This document shows, in pieces, positions 54,364 through 62,901 of a stretch of DNA of 64,000 bases. The stretch is taken from positions 124,001 to 188,000 of the forward strand of contig NZ_FRAP01000005.1 in NCBI RefSeq assembly GCF_900142365.1, read 5' to 3'. The position numbers and the translations under genes are program-made. Source of the DNA: Pseudonocardia thermophila (lineage in GTDB: Bacteria; Actinomycetota; Actinomycetes; Mycobacteriales; Pseudonocardiaceae). The notes under the pieces are model-generated. The model was not told the DNA's origin. It saw only the letters and a program-made list of their open reading frames with translations, and searched no databases. Positions within the stretch are counted from its first letter, which is position 1; every line of letters starts with the position of its first letter.

Positions 54364-55254
54364 GTGCAGGATCCGACCTCGTCCCCCACCGCGCTGGCCG
54401 CCGCACTGCGCGAGACCGGCTACCTCGCCGACGACGGCCTCGCGACCGCGGCGTTCCTCGCCATGCGGATGAACCGGCCGCTCTTCTGCGAGGGCGAGCC
54501 CGGCACCGGCAAGACCGCGCTCGCCCAGGCGCTGGCGCAGGTGCTGGGCGCTGAGCTCATCCGCCTGCAGTGCCACGAGGGCATCGACGCGTCCCAGGCC
54601 CTCTACGACTGGGACTTCCCCCGCCAGCTGCTCCACCTGCGGTCGCTGGAGGCCAGTGCGGCCGCGTCCGGGGAGAAGCTGGACGCCGAGGCGGTCGAGG
54701 CGTCCCTGTACGACCAGCGCTTCCTGCTCGCCCGGCCGATCCTGCGCGCCCTGCGGACGAGCCCGTCCGTCCTGCTGGTCGACGAGATCGACCGCGCCGA
54801 CGACGAGTTCGAGGCGTTCCTGCTGGAGGTGCTCACCGAGCACGCTGTGACGATCCCCGAGCTCGGCGAGGTCAAGGCCGAGACGCCGCCCGTGGTCGTC
54901 CTCACCTCCAACCGCACCCGCGAGGTGCACGACGCGCTGAAGCGGCGCTGCCTCTACCTGTGGCTCGACCACCCGGACCTGGCCCGCGAGATCGAGATCC
55001 TCCGCTCGCGGATCCCGGGCATCCCGGAGCGGCTGGCCACCGAGGTCGCCACGGCCGTGCGCAAGATCCGCCAGACGGAGCTGCTCAAGCCGCCGGGTGT
55101 CGCAGAGTCCTTGGACTGGGCCCGCGCGCTGCAGCTCGTCGGTGCCCGCCACCTCGACATCGAGAGCGCTGCCGCCACCCTCGGGGCGGTCCTCAAGTAC
55201 CGCGAGGACGCCGACCGGGTGCGCGCGCAGCTCGACACCCTCCTGGCCTCCTGA
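54364..55254 (+). CDS. MoxR-family AAA+ ATPase (CoxD-like)
   Basis: ATPase of 296 residues. Walker A GEPGTGKTALAQALA, Walker B VLLVDEIDRADDEFEAF and sensor LTSNRTREVHDALKRRCLY are clear. CoxD-type proteins act as chaperones in assembling the Mo-Cu or Mo site of CO dehydrogenase-family enzymes. The next two genes encode the VWA and XdhC partners, completing a coxDEF-like set. GTG start with weak ribosome-binding signal. A related MoxR protein of general function is the alternative. Confidence 0.9.
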   Translation: MQDPTSSPTALAAALRETGYLADDGLATAAFLAMRMNRPLFCEGEPGTGKTALAQALAQVLGAELIRLQCHEGIDASQALYDWDFPRQLLHLRSLEASAAASGEKLDAEAVEASLYDQRFLLARPILRALRTSPSVLLVDEIDRADDEFEAFLLEVLTEHAVTIPELGEVKAETPPVVVLTSNRTREVHDALKRRCLYLWLDHPDLAREIEILRSRIPGIPERLATEVATAVRKIRQTELLKPPGVAESLDWARALQLVGARHLDIESAAATLGAVLKYREDADRVRAQLDTLLAS

Positions 55255-55257
55255 ACC

Positions 55258-56424
55258 GTGCCCGCGCCGGTCACCGTCGACGAGGACCCGATCGCCGCGC
55301 TGGTCGGGTTCACCGTCGTGCTGCGCCACGCCGGGTTGAACATCACGACCGACCGGGTCACCGCGTTCCTGTCGGCCGTGGACCAGCTCGACGTGACCAG
55401 CCGAGTGCAGACGTACTGGGCCGGACGGCTCACGCTGTGCAGCGATCCGGACGACCTGCCGCGGTACGACCGGGCGTTCGCCGACTGGTTCACCCCACCC
55501 CGCGAGGGCAGCGGCGGCACCGAGCTGATCGACCAGCGCAAGCCGCCGCCGCCCAAACTGGCCGCGCTGACCTCACCGAACGGCCAGGGTGAATCGGACG
55601 ACTCCGAGGGCGATGAGGAGGAGCAGTTCCTGGCCCGCGCATCGGGCAACGAGGTGCTGCGCCACCGCGATCTCGCCGAGCTCTCCCCCGCCGAGCGCGA
55701 ACACCTGCGCAGGCTCCTGGCACTGCTGAAGCCCGACCCGCCGCAGCGGCCGTCGCGGCGGCTGCACCCGGCACGGCGCGGGTTCTCCGACGCGCACCGT
55801 ACGCTGCGGGCCGCGCTGCGCAACGGCGGCGAGATCCGCGAGCTGCGCAAGCGCGACCACTCCGTCCGCCCGCGCAAGGTCGTGCTGCTCATCGACGTGT
55901 CCGGCTCGATGGAGCCGTACGCCGACGCGCTGCTGCGGTTCGCCCACGTCGTGGTGCGGCGCGCCCCCGCGTCGACGGAGGTGTTCACGATCGGCACCCG
56001 GCTCACCCGGGTCACCCGCGAGCTGCGGATGCGCGACCCCGAACGGGCGCTGGCGGCCACCGGCCGCGCCATCCCTGACTGGTCCGGCGGCACCCGCCTC
56101 GGCGAGGTGCTGCGCGCGTTCATCGATCGCTGGGGCCAGCGCGGTGCCGCGCGGCGGGCCGTGGTCGTCGTCTTCTCCGACGGCTGGGAGCGCGGTGACA
56201 CCGAACTGCTCGGTTCGCAGTGCGCACGGCTGGCCCGGCTCGCCCACAAGGTCGTGTGGGTCAACCCGCACGCCGGCAAGGACGGCTACGCGCCGATCCA
56301 AGGGGGAATCGTCGCGGCGCTGCCACACTTGAACCAGTTACTGGCGGGCCACAGCTTGGCCACGCTGGAGAAGCTGCTCGAGGTGATGGCCTCGAGCGAC
56401 GGAGGCCGAGTGACGAGGCGGTGA
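55258..56424 (+). CDS. VWA-domain protein (CoxE-like)
   Basis: Protein of 388 residues. The C-terminal von Willebrand A domain has a complete MIDAS motif (LLIDVSGSMEPY) and the later TRLGEVLRAF and VVVFSDGWERGD segments. The N-terminal half is mixed-charge with an acidic stretch around residues 110-125 (ESDDSEGDEEEQFL). Works with MoxR ATPases; CoxE is the family member in CO dehydrogenase loci. GTG start three bases after the MoxR stop. Confidence 0.92.
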   Translation: MPAPVTVDEDPIAALVGFTVVLRHAGLNITTDRVTAFLSAVDQLDVTSRVQTYWAGRLTLCSDPDDLPRYDRAFADWFTPPREGSGGTELIDQRKPPPPKLAALTSPNGQGESDDSEGDEEEQFLARASGNEVLRHRDLAELSPAEREHLRRLLALLKPDPPQRPSRRLHPARRGFSDAHRTLRAALRNGGEIRELRKRDHSVRPRKVVLLIDVSGSMEPYADALLRFAHVVVRRAPASTEVFTIGTRLTRVTRELRMRDPERALAATGRAIPDWSGGTRLGEVLRAFIDRWGQRGAARRAVVVVFSDGWERGDTELLGSQCARLARLAHKVVWVNPHAGKDGYAPIQGGIVAALPHLNQLLAGHSLATLEKLLEVMASSDGGRVTRR

Positions 56425-56430
56425 CAGGGA

Positions 56431-57549
56431 ATGCGTGACGTGCTCCCGAAGCTCGAGGAGTGGTGGTCCAAAGGTGAACCCGTCGCGCTCGCCACGGTCG
56501 TCGGCACCTATTCGTCGGCTCCTCGCCAACCCGGCGCGTCGATGCTCGTCGGCGCCAACGGCGAAGCCGTCGGTTCGGTGTCGGGCGGCTGCGTCGAGGG
56601 TGCGGTCTACGAGCTCGGCCAGCAGGTGCTCGCCGACGACCGGCCCGTGCTGCAGCGCTACGGCGTGTCCGACGACGACGCGTTCTCGGTCGGGCTGACC
56701 TGCGGCGGGATCATCGACATCTTCGTCGAGAAGGTCACGCCCGAGGCGTTCCCCGAGCTGGGCACCGTGGCCGAGGCCGTGCGCAACGAGGAGCCGATCG
56801 CGGTCGCCACCGTGACCTCCGGGCCGGCGGAGCGGCTCGGCAAGCGGCTGATCGTGCGTCCCGACTCGGTGCTGGGCAGCACCGGCTCGCCGCGGCTCGA
56901 CGACGCGCTGCGCGACGACGTGCGCGGCCTGCTCGACGCCGGCCGCAACGCCACCCTCTCCTACGGGGTCGACGGGCAGCGTCGCGGCGAGGGCCTGACG
57001 GTGTTCGTCGAGTCGTTCGCCCCGCCGCCGCGCATGATCGTGTTCGGCGCGATCGACTTCGCCGCAGCCGTCGCGAAGATCGGCAACTTCCTCGGCTACC
57101 GGGTGACGGTCTGCGACGCCCGGCCCGTGTTCGCCACCGCGTCCCGGTTCCCGGGCGCCAACGAGGTCGTCGTCGAGTGGCCGCACCGGTACCTGAAGGC
57201 GGAGGCCGAGGCCGGACGGATCGACGGGCGCACCGCGCTGTGCGTGCTCACCCACGATCCGAAGTTCGACGTGCCGCTGCTGGAGGTCGCGCTGCGACTG
57301 CCCGAGGTCGGCTACATCGGGGCCATGGGCTCCCGCCGAACCCACAACGACCGCATCCAGCGGCTCAAGGAGCGCGGCATCACCGACGAGGAGATCGCCC
57401 GCATGTCCAGCCCGATCGGGCTGGACCTCGGAGCCCGCACGCCCGAGGAGACCGCGGTGTCGATCGCGGCCGAGATGATCGCCAAGCACTGGGGCGGCGC
57501 CGGGATCCGGCTCGCCGAGCGGGACGGCCCGATCCACGCCGCTCCCTGA
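56431..57549 (+). CDS. XdhC/CoxF-family molybdoenzyme maturation factor
   Basis: Protein of 372 residues. The XdhC-CoxI N-terminal domain has PVALATVVGTYSSAPRQPGA, SVSGGCVEGAVYEL and GLTCGGIIDIFVE with the two conserved Cys. The C-terminal XdhC Rossmann domain has MIVFGAIDFAAAVAKIGN and YIGAMGSRRTHNDRIQRL. It would bind and sulfurate or deliver the cofactor to molybdo-hydroxylases such as the CoxLSM proteins at the left end. Starts six bases after the VWA stop, same operon. Confidence 0.93.
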   Translation: MRDVLPKLEEWWSKGEPVALATVVGTYSSAPRQPGASMLVGANGEAVGSVSGGCVEGAVYELGQQVLADDRPVLQRYGVSDDDAFSVGLTCGGIIDIFVEKVTPEAFPELGTVAEAVRNEEPIAVATVTSGPAERLGKRLIVRPDSVLGSTGSPRLDDALRDDVRGLLDAGRNATLSYGVDGQRRGEGLTVFVESFAPPPRMIVFGAIDFAAAVAKIGNFLGYRVTVCDARPVFATASRFPGANEVVVEWPHRYLKAEAEAGRIDGRTALCVLTHDPKFDVPLLEVALRLPEVGYIGAMGSRRTHNDRIQRLKERGITDEEIARMSSPIGLDLGARTPEETAVSIAAEMIAKHWGGAGIRLAERDGPIHAAP

Positions 57550-57595
57550 CCGGGGCGTGCGCAGACGGTCACTCCGCGTACTGTAGACACCCGCC

Positions 57596-58192
57596 ATGCG
57601 CATCTACGCGGAGCGACCGTTTCGCATCCTCCGGCAGTTCCTGTCCGACGTGCTGGCCATCGGCTGGGTCGTCGTGGTGGTCCTCGCCGCGCTGGCCGTG
57701 CGCGAGGTGATCCTGCGCCTGCAGGGCCCGGCGACCGCGCTGGCCGACGCGGGCGAGTCGATACGGAACGTGTTCGACGGGGCGGCCCGCACCGCGGGCG
57801 GCGTGCCGTTCGTCGGCGGTGAACTGTCGTCGGCGCTGGGCGCCGGGGCCGGGGCCGGGGACCGCATCGCCGAGGCCGGGCGCGAGCAGGCCGAGACGAT
57901 CGCGGCCGTGGCCACCGGCACCGCCGTGCTGGTGATCGTGATCGGGATCCTGCCGGTGCTGTTCGTGTGGCTGCCGCTGCGGGTCCGCTACGCCCGGCTG
58001 GCCAGCGCCGCGGTCGCCGTCCGCGGGCTCGACGACGACCTGCTGGCGCTGCGCGCGATCACCCGTCAGCCCGTGCGGCGGCTGCTCAAGGTGTCGGCCG
58101 ATCCGGCAGCGGCGTGGCGCAAGGGCGATCCCGAGGTGGTGGCGGGCCTGGCGACGCTGGAGCTGCGCCGGCTCGGGCTGCGCAAGCCGTGA
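57596..58192 (+). CDS. Two-span membrane protein, unknown function
   Basis: Protein of 198 residues. One helix near residues 18-38 (VLAIGWVVVVVLAALAV) and one near 105-128 flank an Ala/Gly-rich extracytoplasmic segment. The C-terminal part is basic and cytoplasmic (LRAITRQPVRRLLKVS). A TGTAGAC box lies about 10 nt before the ATG. It follows the xdhC-like gene but has its own probable promoter. Family unknown. Confidence 0.7.
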   Translation: MRIYAERPFRILRQFLSDVLAIGWVVVVVLAALAVREVILRLQGPATALADAGESIRNVFDGAARTAGGVPFVGGELSSALGAGAGAGDRIAEAGREQAETIAAVATGTAVLVIVIGILPVLFVWLPLRVRYARLASAAVAVRGLDDDLLALRAITRQPVRRLLKVSADPAAAWRKGDPEVVAGLATLELRRLGLRKP

Positions 58193-58193
58193 C

Positions 58194-58385
58194 CTACTCG
58201 TCGAACGGCGGGGTCTTCGGCGGCGGAGCGGGCTCCTTCACCACCGGCCGCGGGACGCGCGGCAACTCCTCGTCGCACCCGCCGCTCCCGCCTACCCGGA
58301 TGAACGCCGCGATCACCAGGCTGATCAACAGGGAGCCGAGGAGCACGGCGAGTACCCAGAAGATCACCCACAGCGCCGTGCTCAC
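58194..58385 (-). CDS. Small single-span membrane protein, unknown function
   Basis: Protein of 63 residues with an N-terminal helix (ALWVIFWVLAVLLGSLLISL) and a Pro-rich acidic tail ending KTPPFDE. GTG start. Convergent with the preceding gene, the two stops being two bases apart. Divergent from the carbonic anhydrase gene. Confidence 0.6.
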   Translation of the reverse strand: MSTALWVIFWVLAVLLGSLLISLVIAAFIRVGGSGGCDEELPRVPRPVVKEPAPPPKTPPFDE

Positions 58386-58454
58386 CGGTCCTGCCGCCCT
58401 TTCAGTCAGGCGAGCCTAACCCAGGATCAGCCGTCGCGGTGAGAGGTTTGGGGG

Positions 58455-58976
58455 ATGCCGCTCTTCTCGTTCGAGGGCCGCGCGCCCACCGTGCACCCGT
58501 CGGCGTTCATCGCTCCGACGGCCACCCTCGTCGGCGACGTCCGGGTCGAGGCCGACGCGTCCATCTGGTACAACGCCGTGCTCCGCGCGGACTTCGGGCC
58601 GATCATCGTGCGAGCGGGCGCCAACGTGCAGGACGGCAGCGTGCTGCACGGCGGCGACGATCCGGTCACCGAGATCGGGCCCGGCGCCACCGTCGGCCAC
58701 CTGTGCGTGGTCCACGGCTGCGTGGTCGGCGCCGAGGCGCTGATCGGCAACGGCGTCACCGTGCAGGACGGCGCGCGGATCGGCGCCCGCGCCCTCGTCG
58801 GTGCCGGCGCGACCGTCCCTCCCGGCACGGTCGTCCCCGACGGACAGCTCTACCTCGGCGGCCCCGGGCAGGTGAAGGGGCCGCTCACCCCGGGTGCGCG
58901 GTGGTGGGTCGACACCAACCCGGCGACCTACCGGGAGCTCGCGAGGCGGCACCGCGACGGCGTGCAGCCGGTGTGA
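58455..58976 (+). CDS. Gamma-class carbonic anhydrase-like hexapeptide protein
   Basis: Left-handed beta-helix protein of 173 residues. Three metal-ligand His are expected in DGSVLHGGDD and VGHLCVVHGC, matching gamma carbonic anhydrases. Hexapeptide repeats run from about residue 18 to 130. Family members hydrate CO2 or are relatives such as YrdA/PaaY thioesterases, so the activity is not certain. The stop codon lies inside a short tandem repeat. Confidence 0.88.
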   Translation: MPLFSFEGRAPTVHPSAFIAPTATLVGDVRVEADASIWYNAVLRADFGPIIVRAGANVQDGSVLHGGDDPVTEIGPGATVGHLCVVHGCVVGAEALIGNGVTVQDGARIGARALVGAGATVPPGTVVPDGQLYLGGPGQVKGPLTPGARWWVDTNPATYRELARRHRDGVQPV

Positions 58977-59009
58977 TGTCGCTGGTGTGATGTCGCTGGT
59001 GTGATGTCG
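58971..59009. repeat. 14-bp tandem repeat spanning the carbonic anhydrase stop codon
   Basis: The unit GTGTGATGTCGCTG occurs twice in full and once as GTGTGATGTCG. The first copy contains the TGA stop of the preceding gene. Probably a slippage duplication. Confidence 0.85.
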
Positions 59010-59063
59010 AAGAGCGCGGGCCGGCTCCGACCGGAGGGTGCACACCTCAGGAAGGAGCATTCG

Positions 59064-59666
59064 ATGACCCGCGTGACCTGTGACCTGGCCGTCTCCCTGG
59101 ACGGGATCGTGGCGGGCCCGAACCAGCGCGCCGACGCCCCGTTCGGCGACGGGCTCGGCGCCGACGGGCACGACATGCACCGCTGGATGCTCGACGAGGC
59201 CGAGGAGCACGCCGCGGAGCTGGCCGCGATCACCGAGGCCGGCGCGTACATCATGGGCCGCAACATGTTCGGCCCCGGCCGCGGCGAGTGGGACCTGTCG
59301 TGGACCGGGTGGTGGGGCCCCAACCCGCCCTACCACGCCCCGGTGTTCGTGCTCACCCACTACGAGCGCGCGCCACTGGTGATGGAGGGCGGCACGACGT
59401 TCCACTTCGTCACCGAGGGACCGCAGGCCGCGCTGAAGCTCGCCCGCGAGGCGGCGGGCGAGCGCACCGTCGCGATCGCCGGCGGCGCTTCCACGGTGAA
59501 CCAGTACCTGTCGATCGGTGCGATCGACGAGCTGCGCCTGCACGTCGTGCCGCTCGTCGTCGGGCAGGGGGAACGGTTGTTCGCCGGGGTCGGGCGGGTG
59601 CAGCTGCGGCTGGCGTCGGCCCGCTGCACGCCCTCGGTGAACCACCTCACCTACGAGCGCGTATGA
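59064..59666 (+). CDS. Dihydrofolate reductase-family protein (RibD C-terminal domain)
   Basis: Protein of 200 residues with the DHFR-like fold of the RibD C-terminal domain: RVTCDLAVSLDGIVAGPNQ, AYIMGRNMFGPGRGEWD and AIAGGASTVNQYLSIGAIDE. Stand-alone proteins of this type are common in actinobacteria as NADPH-dependent reductases of unknown substrate. GAAGGAG precedes the ATG. Convergent with thiG. Confidence 0.9.
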   Translation: MTRVTCDLAVSLDGIVAGPNQRADAPFGDGLGADGHDMHRWMLDEAEEHAAELAAITEAGAYIMGRNMFGPGRGEWDLSWTGWWGPNPPYHAPVFVLTHYERAPLVMEGGTTFHFVTEGPQAALKLAREAAGERTVAIAGGASTVNQYLSIGAIDELRLHVVPLVVGQGERLFAGVGRVQLRLASARCTPSVNHLTYERV

Positions 59667-59669
59667 CCG

Positions 59670-60635
<966 letters not shown>

Positions 60636-60645
<10 letters not shown>

Positions 60646-61760
60646 TCGGACCTCCGGAATCGTCGGGGATCGGTGGGGGCTGGGACCGATCCGCCGCGTA
60701 GCACCTCGAGCACGGCGGCGGCGGTGACCGGGGCGAGGAGGATGCCGTTGCGGTGGTGCCCGGTGGCCACGAGCAGCCCCTCCGGCCCGATGGGGCCGAT
60801 CAGGGGCAGGTTGTCGGGGCTGCCCGGACGCAGCCCGGCGGCCGTCTCCAGCAGCGCGTACTCGGCGATGCCGGGCAGGATCCGCTCGGCGTCGCGGAGC
60901 AGGTCGCGCACGCCGGCGACGGTGACCTCGGTGTCGAACCCGGCCTCGTACTGGGTCGCGCCGACCACGAGTCCGCCGTCGCGCGGCACGAGGTAGACCG
61001 GGCGGCCGTCGACGAGCGCCCGCACCGTGCGGGCAGGCGGCGGCAGCGCACCGGTCCGGTGGCCCAGCCGGACGATCTCGCCCTTGACCGGGCGGATCAG
61101 GCCGGCCAGCGCCGGGTGCAGCCCGGCGGAGTGCGCCCCCGCGCAGACGAGCACCTGCTCCGCACGCAGCTCGCCCTGATCGGTGCGCACCCCGGTCACG
61201 CGGGTGCCGTCGTCGAGGACTCCGCGGACGGTGGCGCCCACGAACGTCACCCCGGCCCGGCGCGCGGCGTGCTGCAGCGCGTTGAGCAGCGCCCGGTTGT
61301 CGACGGCGAGATCGCCCGGCACCGACAGCCCACCGCGCACGGCCGGGCCCAGGCCGGGCTCCAGGCGGCGCAGCTCGCGACCGGACAGCCGCTGCACCGT
61401 GCGGCCGAGCCGCGCCAGGTGCTCGGCGAGCGCATCCAGCTCGGCGCGGTCACCGGTGCCGGTAGCGGCCACCACCGTGCCCTCGGTGCGCAACCCGGCC
61501 GGCCGGTCCGCCGCCGCGGTCAGCTCCTCGGCGAACGACGGCCAGACCGCCACCGCCGACAGACCCAGCTCGAGCAGCGTCTCCTCCCCCGGCCAGGCCT
61601 CCGTGACGGGGGCGAGCATGCCGCCCGCCACCCACGAGGACCCGGACGCGGGGGCCGGATCCACCAGCGTGACGTCGAAGCCCTCGGCGGCCACCCGCCA
61701 CGCGCACGTCAGGCCGATCACCCCGGCCCCGACGACCATCACTCGCACACTCAACTCCAT
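60636..61760 (-). CDS. thiO: Glycine oxidase
   Basis: FAD enzyme of 374 residues oxidising glycine to dehydroglycine for thiazole synthesis. The FAD-binding motif [16 protein letters not shown] is at residues 9-24, and the DAO-family C-terminal [14 protein letters not shown] is present. The ATG begins one base after the TPP riboswitch core. A GTG four codons later with GGAG just before it is an alternative start. First gene of thiO-thiS-thiG. Confidence 0.94.
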
Positions 61761-61761
61761 C

Positions 61762-61848
61762 CGCTCCCTGCGCCGGCATGACCCGGATCAGGTTCGACGG
61801 TCGGGACCGGTCGGTCCCCTCTCAGCCCGCGCGCCGGGCTCCCGTGCG
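61762..61848 (-). promoter_or_regulatory. TPP riboswitch (THI element) controlling thiOSG
   Basis: Reading leftward, the conserved parts are ACGGGAG, GGCTGAGAGGGG, GAACCTGATCCGGGTCATG and CCGGCGCAGGGAG. These match the TPP aptamer. The final GCAGGGAG is at once part of helix P1 and the only Shine-Dalgarno-like sequence before the thiO ATG, so ligand binding would hide it. Confidence 0.95.
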
Positions 61849-61879
61849 TCACCCGGCACCGAGCGTACGCTTCGACGGC

Positions 61880-62548
61880 GTGCCCGGATTCGACGCCGTC
61901 TCCCGACGCGAACGCCTCGCCGCCGCCCGCCTCTACCTCTGCACCGACGCCCGGCGGGACAGGGGCGATCTTGCCGAGTTCGTCGACGCCGCCCTCGCCG
62001 GCGGGGTCGACATCGTCCAGCTGCGGGACAAGGGCCCGGACGGACCGCTGGAGGCCAAGCACGAGCTGGCCGCGCTGGAGATCCTCGCCGAGGCGTGCGC
62101 CCGGCACGGGGCGCTGCTGGCCGTGAACGACCGGGCCGACGTGGCGCTCGCCGCCGAGGCCGACGTGCTGCACCTCGGCCAGGAGGACCTGCCCGTCGCC
62201 GTCGCACGGCGGATCGTCGGGGACGACGTGGTGATCGGGCGTTCGGCGCACTCGGCGGACGAGACCGCCGCGGCCGCCGTCGAGCCCGGCGTGGACTACT
62301 TCTGCGCAGGCCCGTGCTGGCCCACCCCGACCAAGCCGGGCCGCCCGGCGCCGGGCCTGGACCTCGTCCGCACCGTGGCCGAGCGCAGGCCGGCCCGCCC
62401 GTGGTTCGCGATCGGCGGCATCGACCAGCAGCGGCTGCCCGAGGTGCTGGCGGCCGGTGCGGAGCGGATCGTGGTCGTGCGGGCGATCACCGAGGCCGAG
62501 GACCCGAAGGCCGCGGCCCAGGCCCTGCGCGCCGCCCTCCCCGGCTGA
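61880..62548 (+). CDS. thiE: Thiamin-phosphate synthase
   Basis: TIM-barrel enzyme of 222 residues coupling HMP-PP and thiazole phosphate. Conserved parts are [49 protein letters not shown] and WFAIGGID. The GTG start is nine nt after TACGCT, a good -10 box, so the transcript is nearly leaderless and divergent from the riboswitch-controlled operon. It is thus apparently outside the TPP riboswitch. Confidence 0.94.
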   Translation: MPGFDAVSRRERLAAARLYLCTDARRDRGDLAEFVDAALAGGVDIVQLRDKGPDGPLEAKHELAALEILAEACARHGALLAVNDRADVALAAEADVLHLGQEDLPVAVARRIVGDDVVIGRSAHSADETAAAAVEPGVDYFCAGPCWPTPTKPGRPAPGLDLVRTVAERRPARPWFAIGGIDQQRLPEVLAAGAERIVVVRAITEAEDPKAAAQALRAALPG

Positions 62549-62560
62549 CGGTCCCCAGCC

Positions 62561-62660
62561 GCGCGAGTTTCCCCGTCCGACACCGCGAGTTGCCCCGCAC
62601 AGCACCGCGAGTTGCCCCGCACAGCACCGCGAGTTGCCCCGTTCGACACCGCGAGTTGGC
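62561..62660 (+). repeat. Left arm of an inverted repeat field: five 22-bp units with GCGAGTT core
   Basis: GCGAGTT(T/G) recurs at 62563, 62585, 62607, 62629 and 62651, an exact 22-bp period. The fullest unit is ACCGCGAGTTGCCCCGCACA plus two bases. It begins 12 bp after thiE ends and is not coding. Confidence 0.9.
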
Positions 62661-62710
62661 CGGACCGGACGTTCCGACCGCCCCGAACCGGACACCTCGC
62701 GCTTACCGAC

Positions 62711-62899
62711 CGGGCAACTCGCCCCACCGCTGGGGGACAACTCGCACCACCGCTGAGGGCAACTCGCCCCACCGCTGAGGGCAACTCGCACCACCGCTGA
62801 GGGCAACTCGCACCACCGCTGAGGGCAACTCGCCCCACCGCTGAGGGCAACTCGCACCACCGCTGAGGGCAACTCGCGCCACCGCTGAGGGCAACTCGC
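62711..62899 (-). repeat. Right arm of an inverted repeat field: nine 22-bp units with AACTCGC core
   Basis: AACTCGC recurs at 62716, 62739, 62761, 62783, 62805, 62827, 62849, 62871 and 62893; all steps are 22 bp except the first (23). Typical unit CTGAGGGCAACTCGCACCAC plus CG. The core GGGCAACTCGC is the reverse complement of the left-arm core GCGAGTTGCCC. The two arms are separated by about 50 bp of unrelated sequence. Confidence 0.92.
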
Positions 62900-62901
62900 G
62901 G

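Noticed and set aside
62549..62901. CRISPR array
   Set aside because: Units repeat directly with no unique spacers, the two halves are inverted, and no cas genes are near.
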